Positions 51,447 through 60,710 of a DNA stretch of 64,000 bases are shown here, in pieces. The stretch is from Halorussus aquaticus. Its GTDB lineage: Archaea > Halobacteriota > Halobacteria > Halobacteriales > Haladaptataceae. Below the pieces are notes generated by a model. It saw nothing but the letters and a program-made list of their open reading frames with translations. It was not told the origin of the DNA and did no database searches. The translations under genes were made by a program, and so were the position numbers. The stretch is taken from the NCBI RefSeq assembly GCF_024218795.1, contig NZ_CP100400.1:2232001-2296000 (forward strand). Reading direction: 5' to 3'. Numbering within the stretch: the stretch's first letter is position 1; each line of letters starts with the position of its first letter.

Positions 51447-52577
51447 TCAGACGTTTTCGGGCTTGGTCGGCACTTCGATGTCGCCTGCCACGACCTTCTT
51501 CCGGGAGGACTTGAGCGCCGACTTGACGGAGTCGGGAATTTCGGAGGCGAGGTCCTTGCCGTACACCGCCGCGACGCCGTTCTGCTCGAGTCCGAGGCGC
51601 TGGACGGAGCCGCCCTTGAAGTTGCCGTTGGCGGTGCGCTCGACCGAGCGGTAGACCGCTTCGTTGACGTACTTGACCATGCTGGCGAGGATGACGTCGC
51701 TGTACTTCGGCAGGCTCTTGGACTGGTCGGAGTCCACGCCGAGCGCGTACCGACCCTGGCTCTGAGCCGCCTTGAACACGCCGTTACCGGTGCCGCCCGC
51801 GGCGTGGTAGATGATGTCCGCGCCCTTGTTGTACATCGAGTTGGCGATGGACTGGCCTTTGCCGGGGTCGCTCCACGTGCCCGCGTAGGCCGAGAGGACG
51901 TTGATATCGGCGTTGGCGTGCTTGACGCCAGCCTTGAACCCGGCCTCGAACTTCTTGATGAGGGGGACCTCCTTGCCGCCGACGAAGCCGACAGTGAGGT
52001 CGCCGTTGGTCTCGCCCGCACCGGCGCTGAAGTCCATGTCGGTCATCAGGCCCGCGAGGTGGCCGACTTGGAAGGAGCCTTGGTGTTCCTTGAACGTGTA
52101 ACTCGACACGTTGTCCTGCTCGACGACGGTGTCGACGACCATGAACTTCTGGTCGGAGAAGCGTTTGGCGTTCTCCTTGAGGCCGCTGGACTGCACGAAG
52201 CCGATGCAACTGATGAGGTCGTACTCGGGGTTCTGGGACCGGGCGAACTTGCGCTGGAGCGACGCCACGTCGCTCGGACTGCTCGGTTCGGCGTTCTTGA
52301 AGGAGACGCCGAAGTCGGACTCGGCCTTCTTGATGCCCTTGTGGGCCATGTCGTTGAACGAGTTGTCACCGAGACCGCCGGTGGCGTACACCATCCCGAC
52401 GTTCATCGGGTCGGCGGCCGTGGTGGTCTGGGACTCGGTCGTTCCGTCGTCGGACTCGGTCGTGGTGGTCTCGGTGCTACCGCCGCCGCCGCCGAGACAG
52501 CCAGCGAGTCCGGTTCCGAGGAGGCCCGCACCGCTTACCTTGAGCATCTTACGCTTCCGTTTGTCAATTTTCGCCAT
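51447..52577 (-). CDS. BMP-family nucleoside-binding lipoprotein
   Basis: This 376-residue binding protein has a signal with basic head (MAKIDKRKRKML), hydrophobic core and lipobox LAGC (C27). A Gly- and Thr-rich linker leads into the BMP domain (MNVGMVYATGGLGDNSFNDM). It should be lipid-anchored outside the membrane and deliver nucleosides to the permease pair. It is the first gene of the transporter cluster. The tandem paralogue follows after 117 bp. Confidence 0.9.
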   Translation of the reverse strand: MAKIDKRKRKMLKVSGAGLLGTGLAGCLGGGGGSTETTTTESDDGTTESQTTTAADPMNVGMVYATGGLGDNSFNDMAHKGIKKAESDFGVSFKNAEPSSPSDVASLQRKFARSQNPEYDLISCIGFVQSSGLKENAKRFSDQKFMVVDTVVEQDNVSSYTFKEHQGSFQVGHLAGLMTDMDFSAGAGETNGDLTVGFVGGKEVPLIKKFEAGFKAGVKHANADINVLSAYAGTWSDPGKGQSIANSMYNKGADIIYHAAGGTGNGVFKAAQSQGRYALGVDSDQSKSLPKYSDVILASMVKYVNEAVYRSVERTANGNFKGGSVQRLGLEQNGVAAVYGKDLASEIPDSVKSALKSSRKKVVAGDIEVPTKPENV

Positions 52578-52700
52578 CTTGTCCGATGTAGCTCATCACC
52601 GAGCTATAAAGCCGTCGCTTCAAATCAAGAACCATGGAAAATACCGGGTTTAGTGGTTCGAAACCGACACGTCGGCGCACTGGCGGCGAGTCGACCCGGC

Positions 52701-54062
52701 TCAGGACTCGGCTGCGATGGCCTCTTCCACGACGTCCGTCGCCTCAGAGACGAGCGCGTCCACGTCGTCGCTCTCGGCGTAGATGCGGACGTAGGGTTCG
52801 GTGCCGCTCGGGCGGACCAACACCCACGACCCGTCCGGGAAGGTCGCCCGAACGCCGTACTCGGTCTCGACCGACGCCTCGGGGAACTCGTCGGGAATCG
52901 CGCTCTCCAGTCGGGCCATCGCGCCGGTCTTGGCGTCGTCGGGACAGGAGACGCTGACCTTCCGGTAGGGGCGCTCGGTGACGGGGTCCCGAAGTGGTGC
53001 GAGACCACCGGCGTCGGCGACGAGTCGGGGAATCACCGCGGCGCTGACCACGCCGTCTATCCACCCGCCGAACTGGGTGTGGACGTGCTTCCACGGTTCG
53101 GCCGCGAAGACGACTTCGGTGTCGTCGTCGCCTTCTTCACGTGCCGTGGCGATGCCCTCGTGGAGCGCGCCGAGGCGGACGCGCTCGACGCGCCCCCCCG
53201 CGGCCTCGACCTGCTCGTCGATGCGTCCGGACGCGTTGGGCGTCGTCACGACCACGGGGTCCGAGGTTTCGCTGCGCTCGGTGTAGTGGGCGGCGAGAAC
53301 CGCGACCACGGTGTCCTCGTGGACAACCTCGCCGTCACCGTCCACGACGACGATGCGGTCTGCGTCGCCGTCGTGGCCGATACCGAGGTCGGCGTCGGGG
53401 TCCTCGCGGAGGAACTCCCGGAGGTCTTCGAGCGTCTCGGGCGTCGGCTTGCTCTCCCGGCCGGGGAAGTGACCGTCCACGTTGGCGTTGAGGGCGACGA
53501 CCTCCGCCCCGAGCGCGCGGAGGACCTGAGGCGTCGCCACGGCCGCCATCCCGTTGCCGCAGTCCACCACGACGCGAAGGCCGTCGAGGGGCGCGCCGTG
53601 CCCCTGCGCGTACTCCACGACCGCGTCGCGGTACGCGTCGAGAACGCTCGTGCGTTCGCCGTCGCCCCACTCGTCCCACGCCACCGGCGGTTCGTCCGCC
53701 TCGACGCGGCGCTCGACGGTCCGCTCGGTCTCGCGGTCGTACTCCTCGCCGTCCGCGAAGAGTTTGATTCCGTTGTCGGTCGGCGGGTTGTGGCTGGCGG
53801 TCAGCATCGCGCCGCGCCGCCCCTGCGAAGCGAACGCGAGCGCCGGGGTCGGGAGTTGGCCCGCCCGGCGCACGTCGGCCCCGGCGCTCTCCAGTCCGGC
53901 CTCCATCGCGGCCGCCAGCGCCTGACCGGTCTCGCGGCCGTCGCGCGCGACGACGAACTCCTGACCGTCTCTTCCCGCGGCCCGGCCGACCGACAGCGCG
54001 AGTTCCGGCGTCACCGTCTCGACTGCGCTCCCGCGGATACCCGCGGTTCCGAAGAGGTTCAT
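52701..54062 (-). CDS. phosphohexomutase-superfamily enzyme (phosphoglucosamine, phosphomanno- or phosphopentomutase)
   Basis: This 453-residue alpha-D-phosphohexomutase has the four expected sites: the phosphoserine loop TASHNPPTDNG (about residue 93), the metal site GHDGDADR (about 234), the sugar-binding loop EPWKHV, and the phosphate-binding loop RPSGTEPYVRIYAE near the end. The ATG at 54062 (MNLFGTAGIRG) begins the fold exactly, so longer starts are wrong. Haloarchaeal members are usually labelled GlmM or phosphomannomutase. It lies 123 bp upstream of the nucleoside transporter on the same strand. Archaeal phosphopentomutases belong to this same family, so a role in ribose 1-phosphate use is worth considering. 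Confidence 0.85.
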   Translation of the reverse strand: MNLFGTAGIRGSAVETVTPELALSVGRAAGRDGQEFVVARDGRETGQALAAAMEAGLESAGADVRRAGQLPTPALAFASQGRRGAMLTASHNPPTDNGIKLFADGEEYDRETERTVERRVEADEPPVAWDEWGDGERTSVLDAYRDAVVEYAQGHGAPLDGLRVVVDCGNGMAAVATPQVLRALGAEVVALNANVDGHFPGRESKPTPETLEDLREFLREDPDADLGIGHDGDADRIVVVDGDGEVVHEDTVVAVLAAHYTERSETSDPVVVTTPNASGRIDEQVEAAGGRVERVRLGALHEGIATAREEGDDDTEVVFAAEPWKHVHTQFGGWIDGVVSAAVIPRLVADAGGLAPLRDPVTERPYRKVSVSCPDDAKTGAMARLESAIPDEFPEASVETEYGVRATFPDGSWVLVRPSGTEPYVRIYAESDDVDALVSEATDVVEEAIAAES

Positions 54063-54255
54063 GCCGGGAGTTCGGAGAGCCGGACACTTAGCTTTCCGCG
54101 GTTCGACGCGAGCGCGAACTGTCCGAGACTCGCCCGGGTGCCGCCGGTCGGACTCCTCCGAGACCAGCGATGTCGTCTCGAAGGGACGGTATTCGACCGC
54201 TTCCGTGTTCGAGACGCCCGTGAAGTCTAAGCCGTCAGTCGTCGTACCTGCGGGT

Positions 54256-54378
54256 ATGAAACTGAGTCTCACCGAGACTGTCACCGACCCGGAGGAACTG
54301 TTCGACGCTGTCATCGCGGGTATCATCCTGATGGCGGCGGTCGTCCTCGCGTACCTGTTGCTGTTCGGCGTGTTCTAG
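54256..54378 (+). CDS. 40-residue single-helix membrane protein
   Basis: This tiny protein starts MKLSLTETVTDPEELFDAVI and continues AGIILMAAVVLAYLLLFGVF to the stop. It has a short acidic amphipathic head and one hydrophobic helix at the very C-terminus, as in tail-anchored proteins. The ATG follows a TAAGCCG-type TATA-like stretch about 25-30 nt upstream. It is probably real, because codon use and composition match the neighbours. I cannot assign a function. Confidence 0.55.
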   Translation: MKLSLTETVTDPEELFDAVIAGIILMAAVVLAYLLLFGVF

Positions 54379-54467
54379 TTACGTCTCGGCGCGCACTGTG
54401 AGGAGTCGTTCGTGTCGCGGCGGTGCGGCCAGATGGGCTGGCGGAGGGTCGTCGACGAGCGGCGGGG

Positions 54468-54941
54468 TCAGAGTTCGACGCCGCTCGGGATGAGACTGTG
54501 CTGGCGCAGGAGATTCCCCTCGTCGTTGTAGACGAGGAACGTGCTCTTGTCGTACTCGACGAGGTCGTCCCCGTTGATGCTGATTTCGACGTGGTAGCGC
54601 CCGTCCATGTCCCCGGCCGACTTCCCGTACTCGCGGGCCGCGGTGATGAACTTGAGGACGTCGTCGGCGTCCTGATTGAGTTCGAGGACGAAGTCTCCCG
54701 TGATTCGGTTGGTGACGCTGACGACGCCGGTGGTGTCGTCGCCGTCCACCGGGCCTTGGAGCCGTAGCGCCACGTCGGTCTCCCCGGCGTCGAGCAGTTC
54801 GTCGTCTGTCCCCGTGAGGCGCTCGCGGAGCGTCGAAGATGGACCCTCGAAGTCGATGATTACGGTCGGCTTCTTGGCTTCGGCGTCCTCCTCGACCCAA
54901 TCGACGTTTCGGACCTCCAGCGTGAAGTAGTCGCGCCTCAT
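54468..54941 (-). CDS. conserved haloarchaeal protein (DUF5793-like)
   Basis: This 157-residue soluble acidic protein starts MRRDYFTLEVRNVDWVEEDA. It has alternating strands and no signal or membrane segment. The central part (DVALRLQGPVDGDDTTGVVS, then VTNRITGDFVLELNQDADDVLKFI) suggests a beta-sandwich. I recall it as the DUF5793 family, restricted to haloarchaea. No catalytic residues are evident. It converges with the 40-residue membrane protein gene. Confidence 0.75.
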   Translation of the reverse strand: MRRDYFTLEVRNVDWVEEDAEAKKPTVIIDFEGPSSTLRERLTGTDDELLDAGETDVALRLQGPVDGDDTTGVVSVTNRITGDFVLELNQDADDVLKFITAAREYGKSAGDMDGRYHVEISINGDDLVEYDKSTFLVYNDEGNLLRQHSLIPSGVEL

Positions 54942-55173
54942 TCCGTACGCCCCACTACGGTCCGGCGCGGTATGAACGTAACGCCACTTCCGAGAAACAA
55001 TTCTGTCCCGAGAACTCGTCCGGACCCGGACTCAGACTGGTCCCACGGTAGAAATTTCGCCACGAGCGAACGGCGTGCGGTGAGTCCCCCGGAACGCTAT
55101 CGACCGACCGCTTCCACGACGGTGGTCCGGCCGTCCCGGTAGCTTTTACTCCCCGGGTTTCGGTGTCCACCGC

Positions 55174-55674
55174 ATGGTCTGGGTCCGGTCCGAGTACGCG
55201 GGCGAGTTGGCCGTGGTGCTGGCGTGGCTGTCGGCGCTGCTGCCGTGGAACGTCACCTATTCGACGCTCTCAGGGGTCGGGAGCGTGCTGTTCGTTCGCT
55301 TCCCGTTCGTTCAGGTCCGGTACGTCTCCGGTCTCTCCATCTCGAAGGGACTGGCGTTCTCGACGCCGCTGGGCGCGCTGGCGTATCAGGAGGGACAGAC
55401 GATAGCCGTCGCCTACGCCGCGTGGGCCGTCGGCGCGGCAGTAGTCGGCGCGGCCGTGGTTTTGAGTATCCTGCTCTACCTCTACGAGGAGCGCGTCGAG
55501 GCGACCATCGACGCGGTGCGGGCCATGGGCGCACTGCTCACGCTCGCGGGCGTCGTCCTCACCGCTGCGACGTGGCTCCTCGTGACCCGCGGGCTTCCGG
55601 GTCTGCCGATTCCGGTCGGCGTCGTCCTCCTGTACCTGTTCGGCGGGACGCTGCTGGTCGCTCGCCGGGAGTAG
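55174..55674 (+). CDS. haloarchaeal membrane protein, four helices
   Basis: This 166-residue protein starts MVWVRSEYAGELAVVLAW and has four hydrophobic segments with an extracellular-type loop containing WNVTYSTLSGVGS and a charged turn YLYEERVEATIDAVRAM. A GCTTTTACTC box lies about 27 nt before the ATG, so the transcript is likely leaderless. Haloarchaea have a family of such proteins of unknown function. It is not in an obvious operon with the downstream secretion genes (204-bp gap). Confidence 0.7.
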   Translation: MVWVRSEYAGELAVVLAWLSALLPWNVTYSTLSGVGSVLFVRFPFVQVRYVSGLSISKGLAFSTPLGALAYQEGQTIAVAYAAWAVGAAVVGAAVVLSILLYLYEERVEATIDAVRAMGALLTLAGVVLTAATWLLVTRGLPGLPIPVGVVLLYLFGGTLLVARRE

Positions 55675-55878
55675 CGGTTCCGCAGTCGCGGTCTGTGATT
55701 CGGTCGCTCGGTTCCGGTGTCGGTTCTCGCCGGTTCGTGGGACCGCCGTGGAACGACGGTAGCGAGGAGTCGAGTGAGCGCCGTCTGTCCGGTGATTTAA
55801 GTACCACCGCTGTGATGTGGCGCGTAAACTGTCACGGGCGCTCTCTGCGACCCGACCGCCCGCGACTCCCGACACACC

Positions 55879-57534
55879 ATGTCCGAGTCACCTTTGTCCG
55901 AGTGGACCGACGACGTGCGGATTCGAATCCGGGAGTTCCAGCGCACTCTCCAGCGGACCGCGGAGGTGCTTCGCGGGTCGTCCGTCTCGGCCGACGAGTA
56001 CGCCCCCGGCGAACACGGACCGCTGGTCTCGTTCTCGGGACTCGACGGCTACGAGGAGATAGACCGATACTGGGTCGATGCGCCGTTCGCCTTCGTCTCC
56101 ATCAACTACGACGACGCGGAGAACGAGCACCGCTATCAGGTCGTCGAACCCGAACTGGACGACCTCGAAACCGAGTTGCTGGACCGACTGTTCTCGGACA
56201 TCCGCAACTCGCTCATCCACCGCCGGGAGACGCGCGAAGACGCCGACGCTGCCACCGCCGAGACCGTGCTGAAGGAGGAACTCCGGGAACTCCTCTCGAT
56301 GTACGGCGTCGAGGTGGACGTCGCCAGTTTCTACCGCCTGTTCTACTACCTCTTCCGGACGTTCCGCGGGTTCGGCAAACTGAATCCCTTGATGGCCGAC
56401 CCCCACATCGAGGACGTCTCGTGCGACGGCTACGACCTCCCGCTGTTCGTCTACCACGACGAGTACACCGACATCGAGACCAACGTGGTGTACGACCGGG
56501 AGGAACTCGACAACCTCGTCGTCCGCCTCGCCCAGCAGTCCGGTCGCCACGTCAGCATCGGCGACCCGGTGGTCGAGACCACCCTGCCGGACGGGTCGCG
56601 CGCGGAACTCGCGCTGGGCGAGGAGGTCACGCCCCGCGGGTCGGCGTTCACCATCCGGAAGTACGCCGACGAACCGTTCACGCCCATCGACCTCGTGGAG
56701 TACGGCACGTTCAGTCTGGACCAGATGGCGTACCTCTGGTTGGCCATCGAGTCGAACAAGTCGCTCATCTTCGCGGGCGGAACCGCCTCGGGGAAGACCA
56801 CCTCGATGAACGCCATCTCGATGTTCATCCCGCCCCGCTCGAAGGTGCTGACCATCGAGGACACCCGCGAGTTGGCCCTCTACCACGACAACTGGCTCTC
56901 GTCGGTCACGCGCGAACGCCGGGGCGAGAGCGCGGACATCACGATGTACGACCTCCTGCGCTCGGCCCTGCGCCACCGCCCCGAGTACATCGTGGTGGGC
57001 GAGGTCCGCGGCGAGGAGGCGATGACCCTGTTTCAGGCGATGAACACGGGTCACACGACCTACTCCACGATGCACGCCGACTCGGTCCAGACGGTCATCA
57101 ACCGTCTCGAGAACGACCCCATCAACGTCCCGCGCGCGATGATTCAGAGCCTCGACATCCTCTCGGTCCAGACCCTGACCTACGTCGGCGACGAACGCGT
57201 CCGCCGCAACCGGGTCATCGCCGAAATCGACGGCATCAACCAGCGGACCGGCGACCTCGACTACTCGACGGCCTTCTCGTGGGACGCCAACGAGGACGCC
57301 TTCCGGCGCAACGACAGCAACGTCCTCGACGAGATTCAGAACGAGAAGGGGTGGTCGCGGAGCGAACTCCTCGGCGAACTCCGCGACCGGAAGCGCGTCC
57401 TCCAGTACCTCCGCGAGCGAGGCGTCTCGGACTACCGGCGGTTCACCGCGATGATAAACGAGTACTACGCTCACCCGGACCGCGTGATGGACACCATCGA
57501 CCTCGACGCCGAGATTTCGACCGGGTTCGACTGA
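55879..57534 (+). CDS. type IV pilus / type II secretion ATPase (PilB/VirB11 family)
   Basis: This 551-residue cytoplasmic ATPase powers assembly of an archaeal pilus-like structure. The N-terminal 250 residues are the archaeal NTD. Walker A lies near residue 300 (GGTASGKTT), with an Asp box (VLTIEDTRELAL), Walker B (YIVVGEVRGEEAMTLFQ) and His box (GHTTYSTMHADS). The C-terminal domain includes the YVGDERVRRNRVIAEIDG segment. The stop overlaps the start of the membrane partner (TGATG). It is most like PilB proteins of haloarchaea rather than the archaellum ArlI, since no arl genes are nearby. Confidence 0.92.
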   Translation: MSESPLSEWTDDVRIRIREFQRTLQRTAEVLRGSSVSADEYAPGEHGPLVSFSGLDGYEEIDRYWVDAPFAFVSINYDDAENEHRYQVVEPELDDLETELLDRLFSDIRNSLIHRRETREDADAATAETVLKEELRELLSMYGVEVDVASFYRLFYYLFRTFRGFGKLNPLMADPHIEDVSCDGYDLPLFVYHDEYTDIETNVVYDREELDNLVVRLAQQSGRHVSIGDPVVETTLPDGSRAELALGEEVTPRGSAFTIRKYADEPFTPIDLVEYGTFSLDQMAYLWLAIESNKSLIFAGGTASGKTTSMNAISMFIPPRSKVLTIEDTRELALYHDNWLSSVTRERRGESADITMYDLLRSALRHRPEYIVVGEVRGEEAMTLFQAMNTGHTTYSTMHADSVQTVINRLENDPINVPRAMIQSLDILSVQTLTYVGDERVRRNRVIAEIDGINQRTGDLDYSTAFSWDANEDAFRRNDSNVLDEIQNEKGWSRSELLGELRDRKRVLQYLRERGVSDYRRFTAMINEYYAHPDRVMDTIDLDAEISTGFD

Positions 57535-59681
57535 TGTGGGGGTTCCTGCCGCTCGTGCTGGTCGTCGCTCTCGCCGCCCCGGTGGCGGTGGCTCCCGTCT
57601 CTCGCCGGGCCGACCACCTCGTCACCCGGGTCGCGCTGACGGCGTTCGGCGAGTGGGTCACCGACTACGGCAGGCGACAGACCGAGCGCCGAGACCTCCT
57701 GCAGGCGGTCCACGTCGGCGAGACCTACCGGATGTACGCCGCGAAGACCCTGCTGTACGCCGCGGTCGCCGCGGTCGTCGGGAGCGTGCTGGGCGTCTAT
57801 CTCGTCGCGGGCGTGTTGGCGCTGCTGCGCGTCTCGCCGGAGGCGATGCGGGCGACGCTGCCGACCGGACTCCACTTCCTCGCGGGCCTGCTGGTGTTCC
57901 CCGACCTGTCGCTCGGGCAGTTGTTCGCCCTCCTGCTCGCCAGCAGCGCGACGCTCGGGGTGTCCTCCGGGGGCCTGACCTACTGGCTCCGGTGGGAGAA
58001 CCTCTCGTACCGGGCGAACGCCCGCGAGCGGAAGATAGACGAGAGCATCGCTCGGAACGTGGCGTTCGTCTACGCGCTGTCGCGGAGCGGGATGGCGTTC
58101 CCGAAAATCCTGCGGACGCTGGCACGGAATCAGTCGGTCTACGGCGAGGCCGCCGAGGAGGTCGGCGTCGCGGTCAAGGCGATGGACTACGCCGGACTGG
58201 ACATGCTCTCGGCCATCGAACGACTCGCCGACCAGACGCCGAGCGACAAGTTCGGCGAGTTCGCCGACAACCTCGCGAGCGTCCTCCAGAGCGGGCAGAG
58301 CATCTCGGCGTATCTGGACGGCCAGTACGAGCGCTATCAGGAGGACGCCGAGGCCCAGCAGGAGGCGTTCCTCGAACTGCTCGCCACCCTCGCGGAAGGG
58401 TACGTCTCGGTGTTCGTGGTCGCGCCCCTGTTGTTCATCACCGTCCTCGTCATCATGGGGTTGATGGCGCTCGGCGACACCCTCCCGCTGCTCCGGGCGC
58501 TGACCTACCTCGCCGTCCCGCTGGCGAACGTCGGATTCGTCGTCTACCTCGACAGCGTGACCGAGTCGCTCCGGGCGACGCGCGAGGACCGCGACGTGGA
58601 CCTCGCGGCCGCGGCGCTGGCGAGCGTCAGGCGCACGGACGCGCCCACTGCCGAACGGGCGGGCGTCCAGCGCCCGGACGACGCGGCTTCCCCGCCAGAG
58701 AGCGTCCGGGGCGACGGCGGGCGTCCCGCGGGCGACCCCGCGACGAACTTCGAGCGCCTCCGCGCCTTCGAGAACGTCCGGTGGATGCGTGAGGCGCTGG
58801 CCGACCCGGTGGCGACCCTCCGGGACGACCCAGTCGAGGTTCTGTACGCGACGGTCCCGCTCGGTCTGCTCTCGGTCCTCGTCCGGGCGTGGCCCCACCT
58901 CACTGCCGGGACGTTCACGCTCCAAGTCGGCGACGACTTCGTGGTGCAGGCCGCGCTGTTCGTCGTCGGCACCTTCGCCGTCGTGCAGGAACTCCACCGA
59001 CGACGAATCGCGGCCATCGAGGCGGCCGTCCCCGACTTCCTCGACCGACTCGCCAGCGTCAACGAGGCGGGCATGTCGGTGGTCGAGAGCTTCGAGCGCG
59101 TCGCCGTAAGCAACCTCGGCGCGCTGAACGCCGAGGTCCGGCGGCTCTGGACCGACATCGAGTGGGGCGTGGACGCCGAGACCGCCCTCTACAGGTTCGA
59201 GGACCGCCTCGACACCCCCACGATTACCCGGACCGTGACCCTCATCGCCAACGCGATGCACGCCAGCGGGGACATCGCGCGAGTTCTCCGCATCGCGGCC
59301 GACGACGCGCAGGACACCCGTCGCCTCAAGCGCAAGCGCCGACAGGAGATGCTGACCTACGTCGTCATCATCTACCTCTCGTTCGCGGTGTTCCTCGTCA
59401 TCGTCGCGGCGCTGAACAGCATCCTGATTCCGAACCTGCCGACGGAGGCGGCCTCGGCGGGCGCGAGCGCGGGGAGTCCGGTCGGGGGCGGCGGTCCCCT
59501 CTCGGACATCTCGAACGTCGATACCGAGGCGTACACGCTGCTGTTCTTCCACGCCTCGCTGGTACAGGCGGTCTGCTCGGGGCTTGTCGCCGGGCAGATG
59601 GGCGAGGGGAGCGTTCGGAACGGCGCGAAACACGCGACGATTCTGCTCACGGTCGCCTACGTCGTGTTCCTGTTCCTCTGA
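57534..59681 (+). CDS. type IV pilus membrane platform protein (PilC/TadC family)
   Basis: This 715-residue integral membrane protein contains two T2SSF/TadC domains, at about residues 165-320 (NVAFVYALSRSGMAFPKILR) and 500-620 (DFLDRLASVNEAGMSVVESF). They are separated by a charged, low-complexity cytoplasmic linker. About nine helices are predicted. It forms the platform that the ATPase acts on. The ATG overlaps the ATPase stop. No pilin gene (class III signal peptide) and no prepilin peptidase gene lies next to the pair in this window. Confidence 0.92.
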   Translation: MWGFLPLVLVVALAAPVAVAPVSRRADHLVTRVALTAFGEWVTDYGRRQTERRDLLQAVHVGETYRMYAAKTLLYAAVAAVVGSVLGVYLVAGVLALLRVSPEAMRATLPTGLHFLAGLLVFPDLSLGQLFALLLASSATLGVSSGGLTYWLRWENLSYRANARERKIDESIARNVAFVYALSRSGMAFPKILRTLARNQSVYGEAAEEVGVAVKAMDYAGLDMLSAIERLADQTPSDKFGEFADNLASVLQSGQSISAYLDGQYERYQEDAEAQQEAFLELLATLAEGYVSVFVVAPLLFITVLVIMGLMALGDTLPLLRALTYLAVPLANVGFVVYLDSVTESLRATREDRDVDLAAAALASVRRTDAPTAERAGVQRPDDAASPPESVRGDGGRPAGDPATNFERLRAFENVRWMREALADPVATLRDDPVEVLYATVPLGLLSVLVRAWPHLTAGTFTLQVGDDFVVQAALFVVGTFAVVQELHRRRIAAIEAAVPDFLDRLASVNEAGMSVVESFERVAVSNLGALNAEVRRLWTDIEWGVDAETALYRFEDRLDTPTITRTVTLIANAMHASGDIARVLRIAADDAQDTRRLKRKRRQEMLTYVVIIYLSFAVFLVIVAALNSILIPNLPTEAASAGASAGSPVGGGGPLSDISNVDTEAYTLLFFHASLVQAVCSGLVAGQMGEGSVRNGAKHATILLTVAYVVFLFL

Positions 59682-59776
59682 GCGTCGCGTTCTCCCGTTC
59701 GACCGCTCCCGGAACCATCCACTATCGCGCGAGAACCCGGAGGCGTTTTCACGCCCCGCGGTCCAATCGGACACGT

Positions 59777-60496
59777 ATGGACGAGGCGGACAGCGACCTC
59801 CGGGACGACGGGCGCGCCGCGGTGCGAGCGACCTACGACTACATCGCCGACCACTTCGCCGAGACCCGCGAGTACGCGTGGCCGGAGGTAGAGGAGTTCG
59901 TCTCGGACGCCCCCGACGCCTCCGTGGCGCTGGACCTCGGCTGTGGCAACGGTCGTCACGCCGAACTCCTCGCCGGGCGCGCCGACCGCGTGGTCGCCGC
60001 GGACCTCAGTCGCGGGCTGCTCGAAACCGCCCGCGAGCGCGCCGCCGACCGGGGATTCGATGCGGATCTCGTACAGGCCGACGCCGCGCGTCTACCCCTT
60101 CGGGACGCGACGGTGGGAGTGGCGGTGTACGTCGCCACGCTCCACCACCTGCCGAGTCGGACCGCCCGCGTCGGGAGTCTGGACGAACTCGCGCGCGTCC
60201 TCACGCCGGGGGGCCGCGCGCTCGTCAGCGCGTGGAGCACCGAACACGACCGCTTCGACCGGGCGGAGAGCGAGGCGCAACTCGCCTCGGACAGTCGAGC
60301 GGACGACGCCAGCGAGACGGGATTCGACACCACGGTCGATTGGACGCTCCCCGGCGGCGAGACGGTCGAGCGGTTCTACCACATCTACTCGCCCGCGGAG
60401 TTCGAGGCCGACGTGGCCGCGAGCGGACTGGAACTCGCCGAGTTCGAGGTGTCGAGCGGGAACTGTTACGGCGTGGTCCGCGCGGCGAAACAGTAA
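59777..60496 (+). CDS. class I SAM-dependent methyltransferase, Trm9/ABH8-like
   Basis: This 239-residue protein starts with RATYDYIADHFAETREYAWPEVEEF, a feature of the Trm9/ABH8-type methyltransferases. It has SAM motif I ALDLGCGNGRHAELLA (about residues 55-70), motif II acidic AADLSRG, motif IV-like YVATLHHLPS, and a C-terminal GNCYGVVRAAKQ. The family methylates the wobble uridine of some tRNAs in eukaryotes. In archaea the substrate is not established and small-molecule targets are possible. A tRNA-Gly gene with a TCC (U34) anticodon follows 42 bp downstream, which may be coincidence. Confidence 0.8.
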   Translation: MDEADSDLRDDGRAAVRATYDYIADHFAETREYAWPEVEEFVSDAPDASVALDLGCGNGRHAELLAGRADRVVAADLSRGLLETARERAADRGFDADLVQADAARLPLRDATVGVAVYVATLHHLPSRTARVGSLDELARVLTPGGRALVSAWSTEHDRFDRAESEAQLASDSRADDASETGFDTTVDWTLPGGETVERFYHIYSPAEFEADVAASGLELAEFEVSSGNCYGVVRAAKQ

Positions 60497-60538
60497 GGCC
60501 CTTAATGCCGGGCGGCGAACTGGGAAATGTAGCCGCAA

Positions 60539-60609
60539 GCGCCGATGGTCTAGTGGTAGGACCTGAGCCTTCCAAGCTCATGGCCCGGGTTCAAATCCCG
60601 GTCGGCGCA
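60539..60609 (+). tRNA. tRNA-Gly(TCC)
   Basis: The 71-nt cloverleaf has acceptor stem GCGCCGA/TCGGCGC, a D-arm with GTGGTAGG, an anticodon stem TGAGC/GCTCA with loop CTTCCAA (anticodon TCC), and T-arm CCGGG-TTCAAAT-CCCGG. The discriminator is A and CCA is not encoded. No intron is present. The 3' end of this tRNA is repeated 123 bp downstream. Confidence 0.95.
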
Positions 60610-60649
60610 CTTCTCTCGGTCACGATTCGTTAGCGACGACTGCGGTCGG
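60588..60649 (+). repeat. 62-bp direct repeat, copy 1 (tRNA-Gly 3' end and flank)
   Basis: This copy starts in the tRNA T-arm (GGTTCAAATCCCGG) and runs 40 bp past the tRNA. It matches 60711-60772 with one mismatch (T60631 versus G60754). Duplication of a tRNA 3' end is the usual footprint of integration at that site, or of a local tandem duplication. Confidence 0.9.
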
Positions 60650-60710
60650 AGGGATTCGAACCCTGCCAGAGGAAGCCCGCGCAACGAAGTGAGCAGGACC
60701 CTCTGGCTCC

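Noticed and set aside
59777-60609. Specific tRNA-modification pair of the Trm9-like methyltransferase and tRNA-Gly(TCC)
   Set aside because: The U34 anticodon fits the family, but adjacency alone is weak support and haloarchaeal substrates of this enzyme type are not known to me.
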